A stretch of 64,000 nt of DNA from NCBI RefSeq assembly GCF_026248685.1, contig NZ_CP111036.1, positions 248,001 through 312,000 on the forward strand, given 5' to 3'. The translations under genes were made by a program, and so were the position numbers. Every line of letters starts with the position of its first letter. Position 1 is the stretch's first letter. Under the pieces are notes generated by a model. It was given only the letters and a program-made list of their open reading frames with translations, did not search any database and was not told where the DNA came from. Shown one piece after another: positions 1 through 8,432 of the stretch. The DNA comes from Haladaptatus caseinilyticus (GTDB lineage: Archaea; Halobacteriota; Halobacteria; Halobacteriales; Haladaptataceae).

Positions 1-934
1 CGTCGATTTCCCGTGCAACTTCCAACACGCGGAGGCCATCTTCGCCGGTTACGACCGGGGTCGAACCGGTGGTCGCACTGCGAACGAACGACCGCAGTTC
101 GTTTTTCAACGGTTCGCCGTTTTCCACGGTCGGGCGCTCGACGATGCTTTCGTGGCGATAGCGAAGATCACCGTTTTCCTCGATGTACTCCGGCATGGAG
201 TGGCGGTGAATCTCCACGGATTGGTTGGTGTAATCGACGTTTACCCGGCACTCCTGTGCCGTGATCGAAAGCTTTCGGACTTTCTCCTGCGTCACTCGAC
301 TTGCCGTCAAACCGGCGACGATACCGCCTTCGAACTCGATGCTCGCGCTGGCGTACCGATTATCCTGCGTTCCGACTGCCGCGACCGATGCGATATCGTC
401 GTCCACGATGGAGAGGAGGACGTCCAAATCGTGAATCATCAGATCCATCACCGCGCTCACGTCCACGGCTCTCCCCTCCGGTGGGGGACCGAGTCGCTGG
501 GCGTCGATCGCGATGATATCGAGTTCGGACACGATTTCCGAAAGCGTCCGAATCGCCGGGTTGAACCGCTCGATGTGGCCGACTTGTATCATCACGTCTG
601 CCGTATCGGCACGAGCGAGCAGATCCCGCCCTTCCTCCGGTTCGGCGACGAACGGCTTTTCGACGAGGATGTGAACGCCCCCGTCGATGCACTGTTTCGC
701 CATTTCGTAATGGTAGGGCGTTGGAACCGCGATGGAGGCGACGTCCGCCTCGCGTATTGCTTCGTCCATACTGACTGCTTGCGACCCGTGATTGCGAGCG
801 ACCTCGTCGGCTCGCGTTTCGTCCACATCGTGAATGCCGACGAGGTTTACCTCCGGCAGCTCGCTGTAGACGCGGGCGTGATGGCGACCCATACTTCCGA
901 CGCCGATTACTGCCGCGTTGACTGGTTCACTCAT
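1..934 (-). CDS. Gfo/Idh/MocA family NAD(P)-dependent oxidoreductase, 3' end outside window
   Basis: I translated this leftward frame by hand from the ATG at 934; it stays open to the window edge (311 residues seen, probably 10-20 missing). The N-terminus has a Rossmann dinucleotide motif, VIGVGSMGRHH at residues 9-19, and a VEKPF motif of the EKP type that holds the catalytic lysine of this family. It should oxidise or reduce a sugar ring carbon using NAD(P). The start ATG lies inside the end of the upstream aminotransferase gene (8-base overlap), so the two are translationally coupled. With the acetyltransferase further upstream it matches the WlbA/WlbB/aminotransferase set that makes 2,3-diacetamido sugars; that pathway role is inferred from context. 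Confidence 0.85.
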   Translation of the reverse strand, partial: MSEPVNAAVIGVGSMGRHHARVYSELPEVNLVGIHDVDETRADEVARNHGSQAVSMDEAIREADVASIAVPTPYHYEMAKQCIDGGVHILVEKPFVAEPEEGRDLLARADTADVMIQVGHIERFNPAIRTLSEIVSELDIIAIDAQRLGPPPEGRAVDVSAVMDLMIHDLDVLLSIVDDDIASVAAVGTQDNRYASASIEFEGGIVAGLTASRVTQEKVRKLSITAQECRVNVDYTNQSVEIHRHSMPEYIEENGDLRYRHESIVERPTVENGEPLKNELRSFVRSATTGSTPVVTGEDGLRVLEVAREID

Positions 935-2003
935 AGCTCGTAATAGCAGATGCGATAGTTCGTACGTCGTCACCCGACAACCCCGGATGGACGGGAAGGG
1001 AAAGCACTTCTTCCGCGGCCCGTTCCGAGACGGGGGCGTCGTGCTCGACGTGTTGGTATGCTGGTTGTTCGTGGATGGGCGTCGGATAGTATACACCGGT
1101 TCCGACACCCTTCGATTCGAGGTGGCGTTTGAGACCGTCTCGGTCGTTCGTCCGTACAGTGTACTGGTGATACACGTGTCGACAGCCATCGGGTTCGATC
1201 GGTGTGATCACGTCCGAACCCCGAAGTCGGTCGGTGAGATACGCCGCATTTGCGCGACGGATTTCGTTGTACTTCGGCAGGCGCGACAATTGGACGCGAC
1301 CGATTGCCGCAGCCATACTTGTCATCCGGAAATTGTGACCGAGACGAACGTGGTCGTACCCACCGCCGGCAGTCCGACCGTGGTTGATGAAACTCGTCGC
1401 GCGTTCGGCGACGTCCCGACGATCGGTCGTCACCATTCCCCCTTCGCCGGTCGTCATGTTCTTCGTCGGATAAAACGAAAAACAGGCGGCGTCGCCGAAC
1501 GATCCGGCGGGTTTGCCATCGAACGCCGCACCGTGTGCTTGGGCGGCGTCCTCGATGAGTGCGAGGTCGTGCGTTTCGGCGATATCTTGGAGATGGTCCA
1601 TCTTCGCGGGCAACCCGTAGAGGTGAACCGCGAGGATGGCGTCCGCCTCGTGTTCCCGAACCGCTTCCTCCGTGGCGTACGGGTCGAGCGTGTACGTTTC
1701 CGAGTCGATGTCCGCAAACACCGGTTCTGCCCCGGCCAACCGGATCGCGTTCGCGCTGGCGACGAAGGAGAAAGGTGAGGTGACGACCCGGTCCCCGGGG
1801 CCGATTCCGAGTGCCGCAAACGCGGCGTGGAGGGCAGTCGTCCCGTTGCTCGCTGCGACGCCGAACTCGGTGCGACAGAAGTCGGCGAACTCGGCTTCGA
1901 ACTGCCGAACTTCCGGACCGTCTGCCAACTGTCCGCTTTCGAGACAGTCGACTGCCGCGTCGATTTCCTCATCGCCCAGTTTCGGGTCGGCAATGGGAAT
2001 CAA
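927..2003 (-). CDS. DegT/DnrJ/EryC1/StrS family PLP-dependent sugar aminotransferase
   Basis: A 358-residue fold-type I aminotransferase of the size usual for the DegT/DnrJ/EryC1 family. It transfers an amino group to a keto nucleotide-sugar. The start region [13 protein letters not shown] is typical, [13 protein letters not shown] follows near residue 55, and the segment [15 protein letters not shown] near residue 180 contains the PLP-binding lysine. Translation appears to start at TTG (2003), which overlaps the TGA stop of the acetyltransferase as TTGA; no in-frame ATG or GTG lies nearby. Overlaps on both sides show one co-translated unit. Its likely substrate is a 3-keto-UDP-sugar made by the adjacent oxidoreductase (inference). 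Confidence 0.92.
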   Translation of the reverse strand: MIPIADPKLGDEEIDAAVDCLESGQLADGPEVRQFEAEFADFCRTEFGVAASNGTTALHAAFAALGIGPGDRVVTSPFSFVASANAIRLAGAEPVFADIDSETYTLDPYATEEAVREHEADAILAVHLYGLPAKMDHLQDIAETHDLALIEDAAQAHGAAFDGKPAGSFGDAACFSFYPTKNMTTGEGGMVTTDRRDVAERATSFINHGRTAGGGYDHVRLGHNFRMTSMAAAIGRVQLSRLPKYNEIRRANAAYLTDRLRGSDVITPIEPDGCRHVYHQYTVRTNDRDGLKRHLESKGVGTGVYYPTPIHEQPAYQHVEHDAPVSERAAEEVLSLPVHPGLSGDDVRTIASAITSYE

Positions 2004-2578
2004 ATGTCGTTCCCTCCTTTCAGCGATTCGGGAAGCGGACGGTGTTCGGCGGGTGCGCCGACGGCAAGCATTCCGGGTGGAACGTCCTCCGTAACGACGG
2101 CACCCGCGGCGACGAACGAACCTTCGCCGACCGTGACACCGGGGAGGAGCGTCGCGTTTGCTCCGATCGAAACGTCGGTTTCGAGTGTTGGTCCTTCGAG
2201 TTCGAACGACCGTCGAATCGGATACAAATCGTTTGTGAACGTCGCGGACGGGCCGACGAACACCTGATCGTCTATCGTGGTGTTCGTCGGTATGTAGACG
2301 TTCGTCTGCAGGCTCACGCGGGAGCCGATCGTCGTTTGACCGTCGATAACCGTGTTCGTTCCGACGACGACGTCGTCACCGATGCTCGTCCCTTCTCGGA
2401 CGAGCGCGCTGTGGCCGGTTGTAAATCCGTTACCGATGGTTACGTCGTCGTAAATGACGGTTCCCGACCGGATAGTTGCATCCTCGCCGATGACAGGGTC
2501 GTCCGAATCATCCGCGTAGGCGTATCCGATAGTTGCGTCCGGGTGGACGCTCCGGTCTCGACTCCGTGGTTCGGTCAC
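2000..2578 (-). CDS. Hexapeptide-repeat (left-handed beta-helix) N-acetyltransferase
   Basis: About 192 residues of imperfect isoleucine/valine hexapeptides, for example [25 protein letters not shown] and [18 protein letters not shown], which fold as the trimeric left-handed beta-helix of acetyl-CoA-dependent sugar acetyltransferases. The segment [11 protein letters not shown] is the loop that carries acceptor-binding residues in WlbB/PglD-like enzymes. It would acetylate the amine added by the aminotransferase downstream. I prefer the GTG start at 2578 because a GGGGTGG stretch sits 6-12 bases upstream and homologues start here; a GTG at 2602 would add eight residues. First gene of the three-gene unit. 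Confidence 0.88.
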   Translation of the reverse strand: MTEPRSRDRSVHPDATIGYAYADDSDDPVIGEDATIRSGTVIYDDVTIGNGFTTGHSALVREGTSIGDDVVVGTNTVIDGQTTIGSRVSLQTNVYIPTNTTIDDQVFVGPSATFTNDLYPIRRSFELEGPTLETDVSIGANATLLPGVTVGEGSFVAAGAVVTEDVPPGMLAVGAPAEHRPLPESLKGGNDI

Positions 2579-2602
2579 CGATGACCACCCCAGAGGGGAC
2601 AC

Positions 2603-2994
2603 GGGTCGCAGGGCGTGTCAGTGGTTAGTAGTGAGTTCATAGGTTGGGTCGTGGATAGCCCGTTTCGGCCGTTAGGACGGCGAACAGGCATTATTGACTC
2701 CATGCCTACCTGTCCTCTTTGTTATACACACCTTGGCCGACGGTAGTTCGAGACTAGCCCTTCCACTGTCACTTGAATCGGCGTAATTCACATTATCCGG
2801 CCGAAATGGCGTGGTATACACTCGCTCGAGGAGTGTATGGCGACACTACCCGGAAACAGCACCGTGGTAACAAAGTGAGGAAGGGGCGATAACCGGTATA
2901 TGCGGTGGTGGCATCTGTGACTGCAGGGTGGTCACGAACCAGAAAGGGGGTGTATTGTTTCCGATGAGCGGTCGCCAAACTCTGTCTTCATACG
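2603..2994. other. Intergenic region between divergent genes
   Basis: About 390 bases without a convincing gene. It separates the leftward amino-sugar cassette from the rightward DUF7344 gene and should hold both promoters. No strong TATA box stands out at the expected distance from either start. The main structure is the inverted repeat at 2816-2838. A minus-strand frame at 2793-2978 has no recognisable content and I do not call it. Confidence 0.6.
2816..2838. promoter_or_regulatory. Perfect 8-base inverted repeat, candidate operator
   Basis: ATACACTC (2816-2823), a 7-base spacer GCTCGAG, then GAGTGTAT (2831-2838). The arms are perfectly complementary. It lies between divergent genes and not just behind a stop codon, which suits a dimeric regulator site better than a terminator. 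The regulator is unknown. Confidence 0.4.
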
Positions 2995-3546
2995 ATGGCT
3001 AGCTCCGGACTCTCGCAGGATCAGGTGTTCGAGGTTCTCAAGAGTCCGCGTCGGCGATACGCGCTCTACTTCCTTCGAAGAGAAGGGGGAACTGTCGAAC
3101 TGTCTGACCTGACCGAGCAAGTTGCGGCGTGGGAAAACGATACCACGCCCACAGAACTGACGAGTGACCAGCGAAAGCGTGTTTACATCTCGCTCTATCA
3201 GACGCATCTCCCGAAGCTAGATGACGCTCGAATCATCGAGTACGACCGCGAAGACGGAGTCGTAAGTCTTTCTCGTCGCGCACGGGAACTGGATACCTAT
3301 CTTGGCGACGTCTCCCGCCCGGAAATTCCGTGGGACAGATACTATCTCGCGCTCTCGTTGGGAAGTATCCTGCTCGTACTCGGCGTCTGGTTCGAAATCT
3401 ATCCGTTCGTTCTTCTCCCGGGGATCGCGACGGCGATGATAATTCTCGTCGCCTACGCACTCTCGGCGATCGGCCAATACTTCTACTATCGGCGGCGAAC
3501 CGTCAAAGGAACGCCGCCGGAGTTACGGCGCGCCGAAGGACAGTGA
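2995..3546 (+). CDS. DUF7344 winged-helix protein with two C-terminal membrane segments
   Basis: 183 residues. Residues 8-105 form a winged-helix domain of the haloarchaeal DUF7344 type: a helix ending KSPRRRYALYFLRR, an ELSDLTEQVAAWE segment, then YISLYQTHLPKLDDARIIEYD, the usual recognition-helix and wing signature. Two hydrophobic segments follow at about 116-133 and 136-158, then a basic tail. This should be a membrane-tethered transcription regulator with the DNA-binding domain in the cytoplasm. It stands alone between divergent and convergent neighbours. The family is known only as a predicted regulator; targets are unknown. Confidence 0.85.
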   Translation: MASSGLSQDQVFEVLKSPRRRYALYFLRREGGTVELSDLTEQVAAWENDTTPTELTSDQRKRVYISLYQTHLPKLDDARIIEYDREDGVVSLSRRARELDTYLGDVSRPEIPWDRYYLALSLGSILLVLGVWFEIYPFVLLPGIATAMIILVAYALSAIGQYFYYRRRTVKGTPPELRRAEGQ

Positions 3547-3601
3547 CGACGGGGGAGAAACCCTTCTACAGCGGAACGAACTGAAAAGAAAACCACGTTT
3601 T

Positions 3602-3811
3602 TTACACTCGGTCTTCGACGTTACAGACCGAGTTCGACCCCGCGAGGATGAAGGCGTCGTCGCGGAGGAGTTCCTCGTCCTTCGGGAGGAACATGAGGCG
3701 ACCGGTTCCGTTTTTCTTCGCACGAATCACGTCCCATTCGTCTATTTCGTAGCCGAGGTCTCCCTCGAGGTCGGGGTCGGATGGGAGCTGTTTCCACAGG
3801 GAGCCGTTCAT
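3602..3811 (-). CDS. Small conserved haloarchaeal protein coupled to the beta-helix protein
   Basis: About 69 residues, acidic, with the segments LGYEIDEWDVIRAKKN and LMFLPKDEELLRDDAF. I do not recognise the family. I place the start at the ATG at 3811 because it overlaps the stop of the upstream beta-helix gene as ATGA; the frame opens further upstream (3835), but that would overlap the exported protein more. There is no signal peptide or membrane segment. The coupling suggests it works with, or is made in proportion to, the exported beta-helix protein. Confidence 0.65.
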   Translation of the reverse strand: MNGSLWKQLPSDPDLEGDLGYEIDEWDVIRAKKNGTGRLMFLPKDEELLRDDAFILAGSNSVCNVEDRV

Positions 3812-5241
3812 TGGTTTGCTCCCACGCGAACCCACGCTTTCGCGCCGCCCTCGATTTCGATGCGTTTCAAGTCGCCCGAAAAGCGGTACGCGTCCTTGCC
3901 GCCGACGACTTTGCCCGTCACTCGGGTTCCGTCGATGGTATCGAACGAGTTGACGCTGCCGAGGTCGTCGTCTTTGGCGACCGACCCGCCCACGTCGAAC
4001 GAGTACTTGCTGGCACCGTCGCTTTGACTGCCGTCGAATACGAGGGTCTTCGGAAGTCCGAGCTTGCCCGGAGTGACGCGTTTTCCGTTGAGATAGATCG
4101 TTGCGTTGCCGTCGATCGCAAATTTCGTCAGCGTACCGGCGAACTGGTAGCTATCCGTACCGCCAGCGACCGCGCCGGAGACGGCTCCGTCCTGGATGGT
4201 GTCCTCGTCGCTCTTCGACGCACCTCGCGCGGAGGATTTTCGAACCGTCCCCGTCACGTCGAACTCGTAATTCGTCGTCGTCGAGGCGTCGGAGCTCGAA
4301 ATACTCAGGACGTTTGGAAGCCCCTCGGCCTGTTTCTGCTTTTGCTTCATCGCTTGGTTACGGTTGCCCGAACTACCACCCGAACCGCTCGCCGCTTGCT
4401 CCGCCGACATCGGAACGCCTTTCGGCGGCGTCAGGTCGGCCTGATCGCCGGTTCGAACGTCAGTTGTCGTCACGGAACCGCCTCTCGCGGTGGTGATACG
4501 GCCAACGATGTCGCAGTTGCGTACGTGGGTCTCACCATACCACGACCAGACCGCGCGAGTGGTGGTCGAACCGGGGGACGAACAGCCGATACGGCATGGT
4601 TTGTTCCCGCGCGTATCGACGACGGTGTTCGTGACGTTGCACGGTCGGGATTTCGCGTTGAGTCGCACGTTCGAGATCGTGTTTCCTTTGAAATAGGAGG
4701 AATCGACGTGGAGGTTGCCACCGTACCCCTGTGCACCGGGCCCCGAACCGTACAGGCCGTTGTCGATCATCCCTGCAACGTGCACGTTACGGAATTGGAT
4801 CGTTCCGCGATGTGGGAGGTTCGCGTTGACCCAGACACCACCGCTGTCCGAACCTGCCACTTGCCCATCGCCCATGTAGACGTTCTCGACCAGACCCGTG
4901 CCGTCAGTGCTCGAAACACCAGGGTTCAGGAGGTAGTGGCCTCCGGGATGAATACCTTTGAATCCGACGTTTCGGATCGTCCATCCGGAACCGCTCGTTC
5001 TGACGAGTGCCGAAGCCCCGTCGGCAGTCATGTCGATGAGGACGTTTTCGAACGTCTCGCCGTCGCCGACGGTGATCGATTTGGTCTGTCCTGCGGGGAC
5101 GGTAATCGTCCGATACTCCTTTCCAGTGCTCGTGCCCGTCGCCGCAAAGGCCGCCGCTGTGGCCCCTGCGAATTTCAGGTACGAACGTCGGTTTAGAAGC
5201 CCATCGGTCGGTAAATCGCGTGCCGCTTCGTCGCGTGCCAT
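3808..5241 (-). CDS. Tat-exported right-handed beta-helix protein with duplicated C-terminal domain
   Basis: 477 residues. A twin-arginine motif (NRRSYLKF, residues 17-24) followed by a short Ala-rich hydrophobic stretch marks Tat export. Residues about 45-260 show the repeated short strands and Asn/Gly turns of a parallel beta-helix, for example GWTIRNVGFKGIHPGG and IQFRNVHVAGMIDNGLYG, typical of carbohydrate-active or adhesin folds. A Gly/Ser/Lys-rich linker (about 275-300) leads to two similar roughly 80-residue units; both contain a YxFDVxGxV-like strand and an AYRFSGDL or SYQFAGTL strand. Enzymatic activity is uncertain because I see no pectate-lyase catalytic motif. A minus-strand TATA-like TTTTAAA lies near 5297-5303. 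Confidence 0.82.
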   Translation of the reverse strand: MARDEAARDLPTDGLLNRRSYLKFAGATAAAFAATGTSTGKEYRTITVPAGQTKSITVGDGETFENVLIDMTADGASALVRTSGSGWTIRNVGFKGIHPGGHYLLNPGVSSTDGTGLVENVYMGDGQVAGSDSGGVWVNANLPHRGTIQFRNVHVAGMIDNGLYGSGPGAQGYGGNLHVDSSYFKGNTISNVRLNAKSRPCNVTNTVVDTRGNKPCRIGCSSPGSTTTRAVWSWYGETHVRNCDIVGRITTARGGSVTTTDVRTGDQADLTPPKGVPMSAEQAASGSGGSSGNRNQAMKQKQKQAEGLPNVLSISSSDASTTTNYEFDVTGTVRKSSARGASKSDEDTIQDGAVSGAVAGGTDSYQFAGTLTKFAIDGNATIYLNGKRVTPGKLGLPKTLVFDGSQSDGASKYSFDVGGSVAKDDDLGSVNSFDTIDGTRVTGKVVGGKDAYRFSGDLKRIEIEGGAKAWVRVGANQ

Positions 5242-5805
5242 GGGTTCAATGCGACGTTACGGATTTAAGTAGATTCCGATTCCAACTCAATGCAAAAGGA
5301 AGAATTTAAAAGTAGAACGTAGAGAATCCGAACGCGAGTAACGTCGGAATATCGTTCGGAAATGGCGGCTTACTCCTCGGTTGGCCCTTTCTTACTCGAT
5401 AATTCGTGAGAAAATTGCGTCGGGAGGCGTGACGTACGGCCGTGTCCAAGGCCGCAGCAGAGGACCGGACGGACGGTTCTCCGAAACTACTTCCAGTCCG
5501 TCCCGCTACGCATCATCTAGGACTCAATGTTATATTTCTAATTTATATAAGTATCGATTTTTCCTCGGAGAATCAATGCCGAGGATAACTCACGGATACC
5601 CACAAACGGGCGCCCATGCGATTGATGTGTGTTCGGGAACCCCCTGACGAATCGAGCGAACGTCCGCGAGTGACCGACTGGTAGTGTGCTCTCGAACCAT
5701 CCGCCTCGTGTTCACCCCGGCGTTCGAGTATCGATAGTACGACCGGTCTACCTCGATAGAAACCCACGCATAACAAAGGACGCAGGTGGATTTTTCGCTG
5801 ACAGC
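5242..5805. other. Long divergent intergenic region with a strong TATA element
   Basis: About 560 bases upstream of both the beta-helix gene (leftward) and the phosphodiesterase-like gene (rightward). A TTTATATAA element at 5542-5550 lies 26-34 bases before an ATG at 5576 that opens a 23-codon frame ending at 5647. Either this is a very small leaderless peptide or the main gene has a leader of over 200 bases. Nothing else gene-like is visible. Confidence 0.55.
5542..5550 (+). promoter_or_regulatory. TATA box upstream of the 5576 mini-ORF and the phosphodiesterase-like gene
   Basis: TTTATATAA inside an AT-rich stretch (5528-5560). Archaeal transcription normally starts 25-30 bases downstream, here near 5572-5577, coinciding with the ATG at 5576. 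Confidence 0.5.
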
Positions 5806-7419
5806 ATGGACTGTCAGATGCAGACGCTCCTCGTCGGAATCGACGCCGGGTGTCGCTCCGTCCTCGACCCACTGTTCGAGGACGACGAGCTTCCCCACCT
5901 GGAGTCTATTTTTGCCGAGGGGTCATCCGGGCCGCTGGAATCACAGATTCCACCGTGGACACCCAGTGCGTGGCCCTCGCTGTACACCGGCGTCAATCCC
6001 GGTAAACACGGTGTCTTTGGCTTTCTCGACTTCGACGGTTACGACTGGGACGTCGTAAACGCGAGTCGAGTCCGTGAACACACGATCTGGGAACTCTTGG
6101 ACCAACACGGCTATTCGAGTGTCGTCGTCAACGCTCCCGTAACACACCCACCGCGGCCGATCGACGGGGCGGTACTCCCGGGATATACTGCGCCGGAGAA
6201 TCCCCGCTGTCACCCGGAGGGATTGCTCGACGACGTACGACACGAAATCGGCGGCTATCGAGTGTATGCCCCGCGGAACCTATCCGAGAGCGAATCCATC
6301 GAGTGGTATCGACGACTCACGCGTATGCGGGGTGAAGCCTTTCGGTATCTCGCAGGACGCTTCGACCCGGACTTCGGGTTCGTCCAGTTCCAGAGCACGG
6401 ACACGGTGTTCCACGAACATCCGGGTGACGAGGATATCATCCGTTCCGTTTACCGGGCGGTCGATGAACAGGTCGGCGCGATTCTGCGTGACTGTGACCC
6501 CGAGACCGTCATCGTCGCTAGCGACCACGGAATCGGCGAATACAACGGCTATGAATTCCGTGTCAACGATTTCCTTCGGGACGAAGGCTACGTGAAAACG
6601 GTGCGCGGCGGCGAGGGAATGCCTTCGTGGTCAACCATCGCAGGGAACCAGCTCCAACGTGGTGAAGAGAGTTCACCCCGACAGCAGGGCGTGGCGGAGC
6701 GTGGCCTCGCTCTCGCCGCGAAAGTCGGAATCACGAGCCAACGAATCGGTGACATCCTCTCCCGCGCGGGTCTGGAGGAGTTCGTCGCAAAGCGTGTTCC
6801 GGAGGATTTCATCCGGGCCGCAACCGAGCAGGTCGACTTCCCGAACTCGGTCGCTTATATGCGAGACAGGATCGAATGCGGAGTCCGAATCAACCTCGAA
6901 GGACGTGACCCCGAAGGGGTCGTTTCGCCCGAGGAGTACGACGAGGTTCGGTCGGAACTCGTCGAGAAGTTACAGGCCGCTCGAACCCCCGACGGCCGTC
7001 CCGTCTTCGACACGGTTGCGCCGCGTGAGGCGTTTTTCGACGGGCCGTACAGCGACGACGCGGTCGACGTGGTCTGTGTTCCCACAGACTTCGACCAGTT
7101 CCTCTCCGCACAGCTGCGCGGCCGACAGTTCGGTGCGCCACGGGAACCGTGGAATCACAAGCTAAACGGGATTTTCGCGGCCGCAGGGTCGGGCATCGAT
7201 GTCGAGGCGGACTGCGCGGATGCCCACCTCTTCGACGTGGCACCGACGATTTTGGCGACCCTCGGCGTCCCCGCAAGTGACCGAATGGATGGATCCGTCC
7301 TTCCGGTCGTAGATTCGGCAGGCGAGCAGAGCTACCCCGCGTACGAAGCGGGCGAAACGGTCGAAACCGACGACGAGTGCGTGGAAGCGCGACTCGCGGA
7401 CCTCGGATATCTCGAATGA
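5806..7419 (+). CDS. Alkaline-phosphatase-superfamily phosphodiesterase/nucleotide pyrophosphatase-like enzyme
   Basis: About 537 residues. The start of the fold is LLVGIDAG, whose Asp should bind metal. WTPSAWPSLYTGVNPGKHG carries the Thr/Ser nucleophile region of type I phosphodiesterase/nucleotide pyrophosphatases. VIVASDHGIGEY supplies the second Asp-His metal site and HKLNGIF a late metal-binding His. It probably cleaves a phosphodiester or sulfate ester, but the substrate cannot be read from sequence. I start at ATG 5806; ATG 5818 is also possible, and a frame open to 5686 has no conserved content. The stop overlaps the next ATG (ATGA). Haloarchaea often keep such enzymes in surface-polysaccharide regions. 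Confidence 0.85.
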   Translation: MDCQMQTLLVGIDAGCRSVLDPLFEDDELPHLESIFAEGSSGPLESQIPPWTPSAWPSLYTGVNPGKHGVFGFLDFDGYDWDVVNASRVREHTIWELLDQHGYSSVVVNAPVTHPPRPIDGAVLPGYTAPENPRCHPEGLLDDVRHEIGGYRVYAPRNLSESESIEWYRRLTRMRGEAFRYLAGRFDPDFGFVQFQSTDTVFHEHPGDEDIIRSVYRAVDEQVGAILRDCDPETVIVASDHGIGEYNGYEFRVNDFLRDEGYVKTVRGGEGMPSWSTIAGNQLQRGEESSPRQQGVAERGLALAAKVGITSQRIGDILSRAGLEEFVAKRVPEDFIRAATEQVDFPNSVAYMRDRIECGVRINLEGRDPEGVVSPEEYDEVRSELVEKLQAARTPDGRPVFDTVAPREAFFDGPYSDDAVDVVCVPTDFDQFLSAQLRGRQFGAPREPWNHKLNGIFAAAGSGIDVEADCADAHLFDVAPTILATLGVPASDRMDGSVLPVVDSAGEQSYPAYEAGETVETDDECVEARLADLGYLE

Positions 7420-8432
7420 GTGTAACCATCGAAAAAAACGGCATCAGAGTAGAGCGCGCGAACGATTTGGACCGCTGGAACGATTACGTCGAGCGGTCGC
7501 CACACGGCGACGTGTTTCACCGACTGGATGCCCTCAGGGTACAGGCGGAGCACACCGGCGCGACCCTTCATCCACTCGTCGGCTACAAGGGACAGGAACC
7601 GGTCGGCCTATTTCCCGCATTCACGATTTCGAAGGGTGGGGTAACGACCGCCTTCTCCCCGCCGCCGAACCTCTGGCTACCACACCTCGGACCGGTCCTG
7701 TTGAACATGGAGAAGCTGAAACGACGAAAGGCGGAACGTAGACACCGCCGATTCATCGACGGCTGTCTCGACTGGCTGGACAGCCAGTACGGTCCGAAGT
7801 ACGTCCACGTCCGAACCGGCGGGCGGTACGAAGACATTCGACCGTTCGAATGGAACGAGTTCGAGGTACTCCCACGACACACCTACGAGGTCGACCTTAC
7901 ACCGGGCGAGGAGAACGTGCTGTCGAGTTTCAGTAGCGATGCCAGAAGCAACACTCGAACCGACGAGGATCGGTACGACATCCGCGTGGGCGGCGTACAG
8001 GCCATCCGACGAATCATCCGCCAGGTCAAAGCTCGGCACAACGAACAGGACGAACCGTACCGACTCTCGGGCGATTTCGTCGCCGACCTCTACCAGAGCC
8101 TCCCTGACGGTGCGGTACGGCCTTACGTCTGTGACGTCGATGGCGAGTTCGCGGGCGGAATGATAGCGCTAGCGGACGACGAACGGATCTACCGCTGGCA
8201 AGGCGGCGCGAAACACGACCACGACGTTCCGATCAACGACCTCGTAGATTGGGCCATCATGCGCGATGCGATGGACGAGGGAATCCCCCGCTACGACCTC
8301 GTCGGCGCGAACGAACGCCGACTCTGTGGCTACAAGGCGAAGTTCAATCCCGAACTCGTGCGCTACTATAGCTTGGAGCGCGGGACACGAATGATGAACC
8401 TGCTGACGGACGTATACAAGCGGTTCCGATAA
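7416..8432 (+). CDS. FemAB-like/GNAT-fold acyl or aminoacyl transferase
   Basis: 338 residues. The start ATG overlaps the previous stop as ATGA, so it is translationally coupled to the phosphodiesterase-like enzyme. The protein shows the FemAB/BioF2 pattern: an N-terminal half-domain ending GYKGQEPVGLFPAF, then a second GNAT-like half with VRPYVCDVDGEFAGGMIALA, a bulky aromatic strand YRWQGGAKHDH, and NDLVDWAIMRDAMDEG followed by YDLVGANERRLCGYKAKF. Proteins of this group attach amino acids or acyl groups to peptides or polysaccharides and are common in polysaccharide clusters lacking peptidoglycan. The acceptor is unknown; a surface-glycan decoration role is inferred from the coupled enzyme. 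Confidence 0.8.
   Translation: MSVTIEKNGIRVERANDLDRWNDYVERSPHGDVFHRLDALRVQAEHTGATLHPLVGYKGQEPVGLFPAFTISKGGVTTAFSPPPNLWLPHLGPVLLNMEKLKRRKAERRHRRFIDGCLDWLDSQYGPKYVHVRTGGRYEDIRPFEWNEFEVLPRHTYEVDLTPGEENVLSSFSSDARSNTRTDEDRYDIRVGGVQAIRRIIRQVKARHNEQDEPYRLSGDFVADLYQSLPDGAVRPYVCDVDGEFAGGMIALADDERIYRWQGGAKHDHDVPINDLVDWAIMRDAMDEGIPRYDLVGANERRLCGYKAKFNPELVRYYSLERGTRMMNLLTDVYKRFR

Noticed and set aside
1454-1993. Ser/Arg/Thr-rich minus-strand frame inside the aminotransferase gene
   Set aside because: Composition is that of an out-of-frame reading of the real gene; no conserved motif.
2793-2978. 61-codon minus-strand frame in the divergent intergenic region
   Set aside because: No homology-like features, spans the inverted repeat, and lacks a promoter at the right distance.
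3781-5196. 471-codon plus-strand frame opposite the beta-helix gene
   Set aside because: Basic, Val/Arg-rich composition unlike haloarchaeal proteins; the minus-strand gene has a Tat signal, domain repeats and a coupled neighbour.
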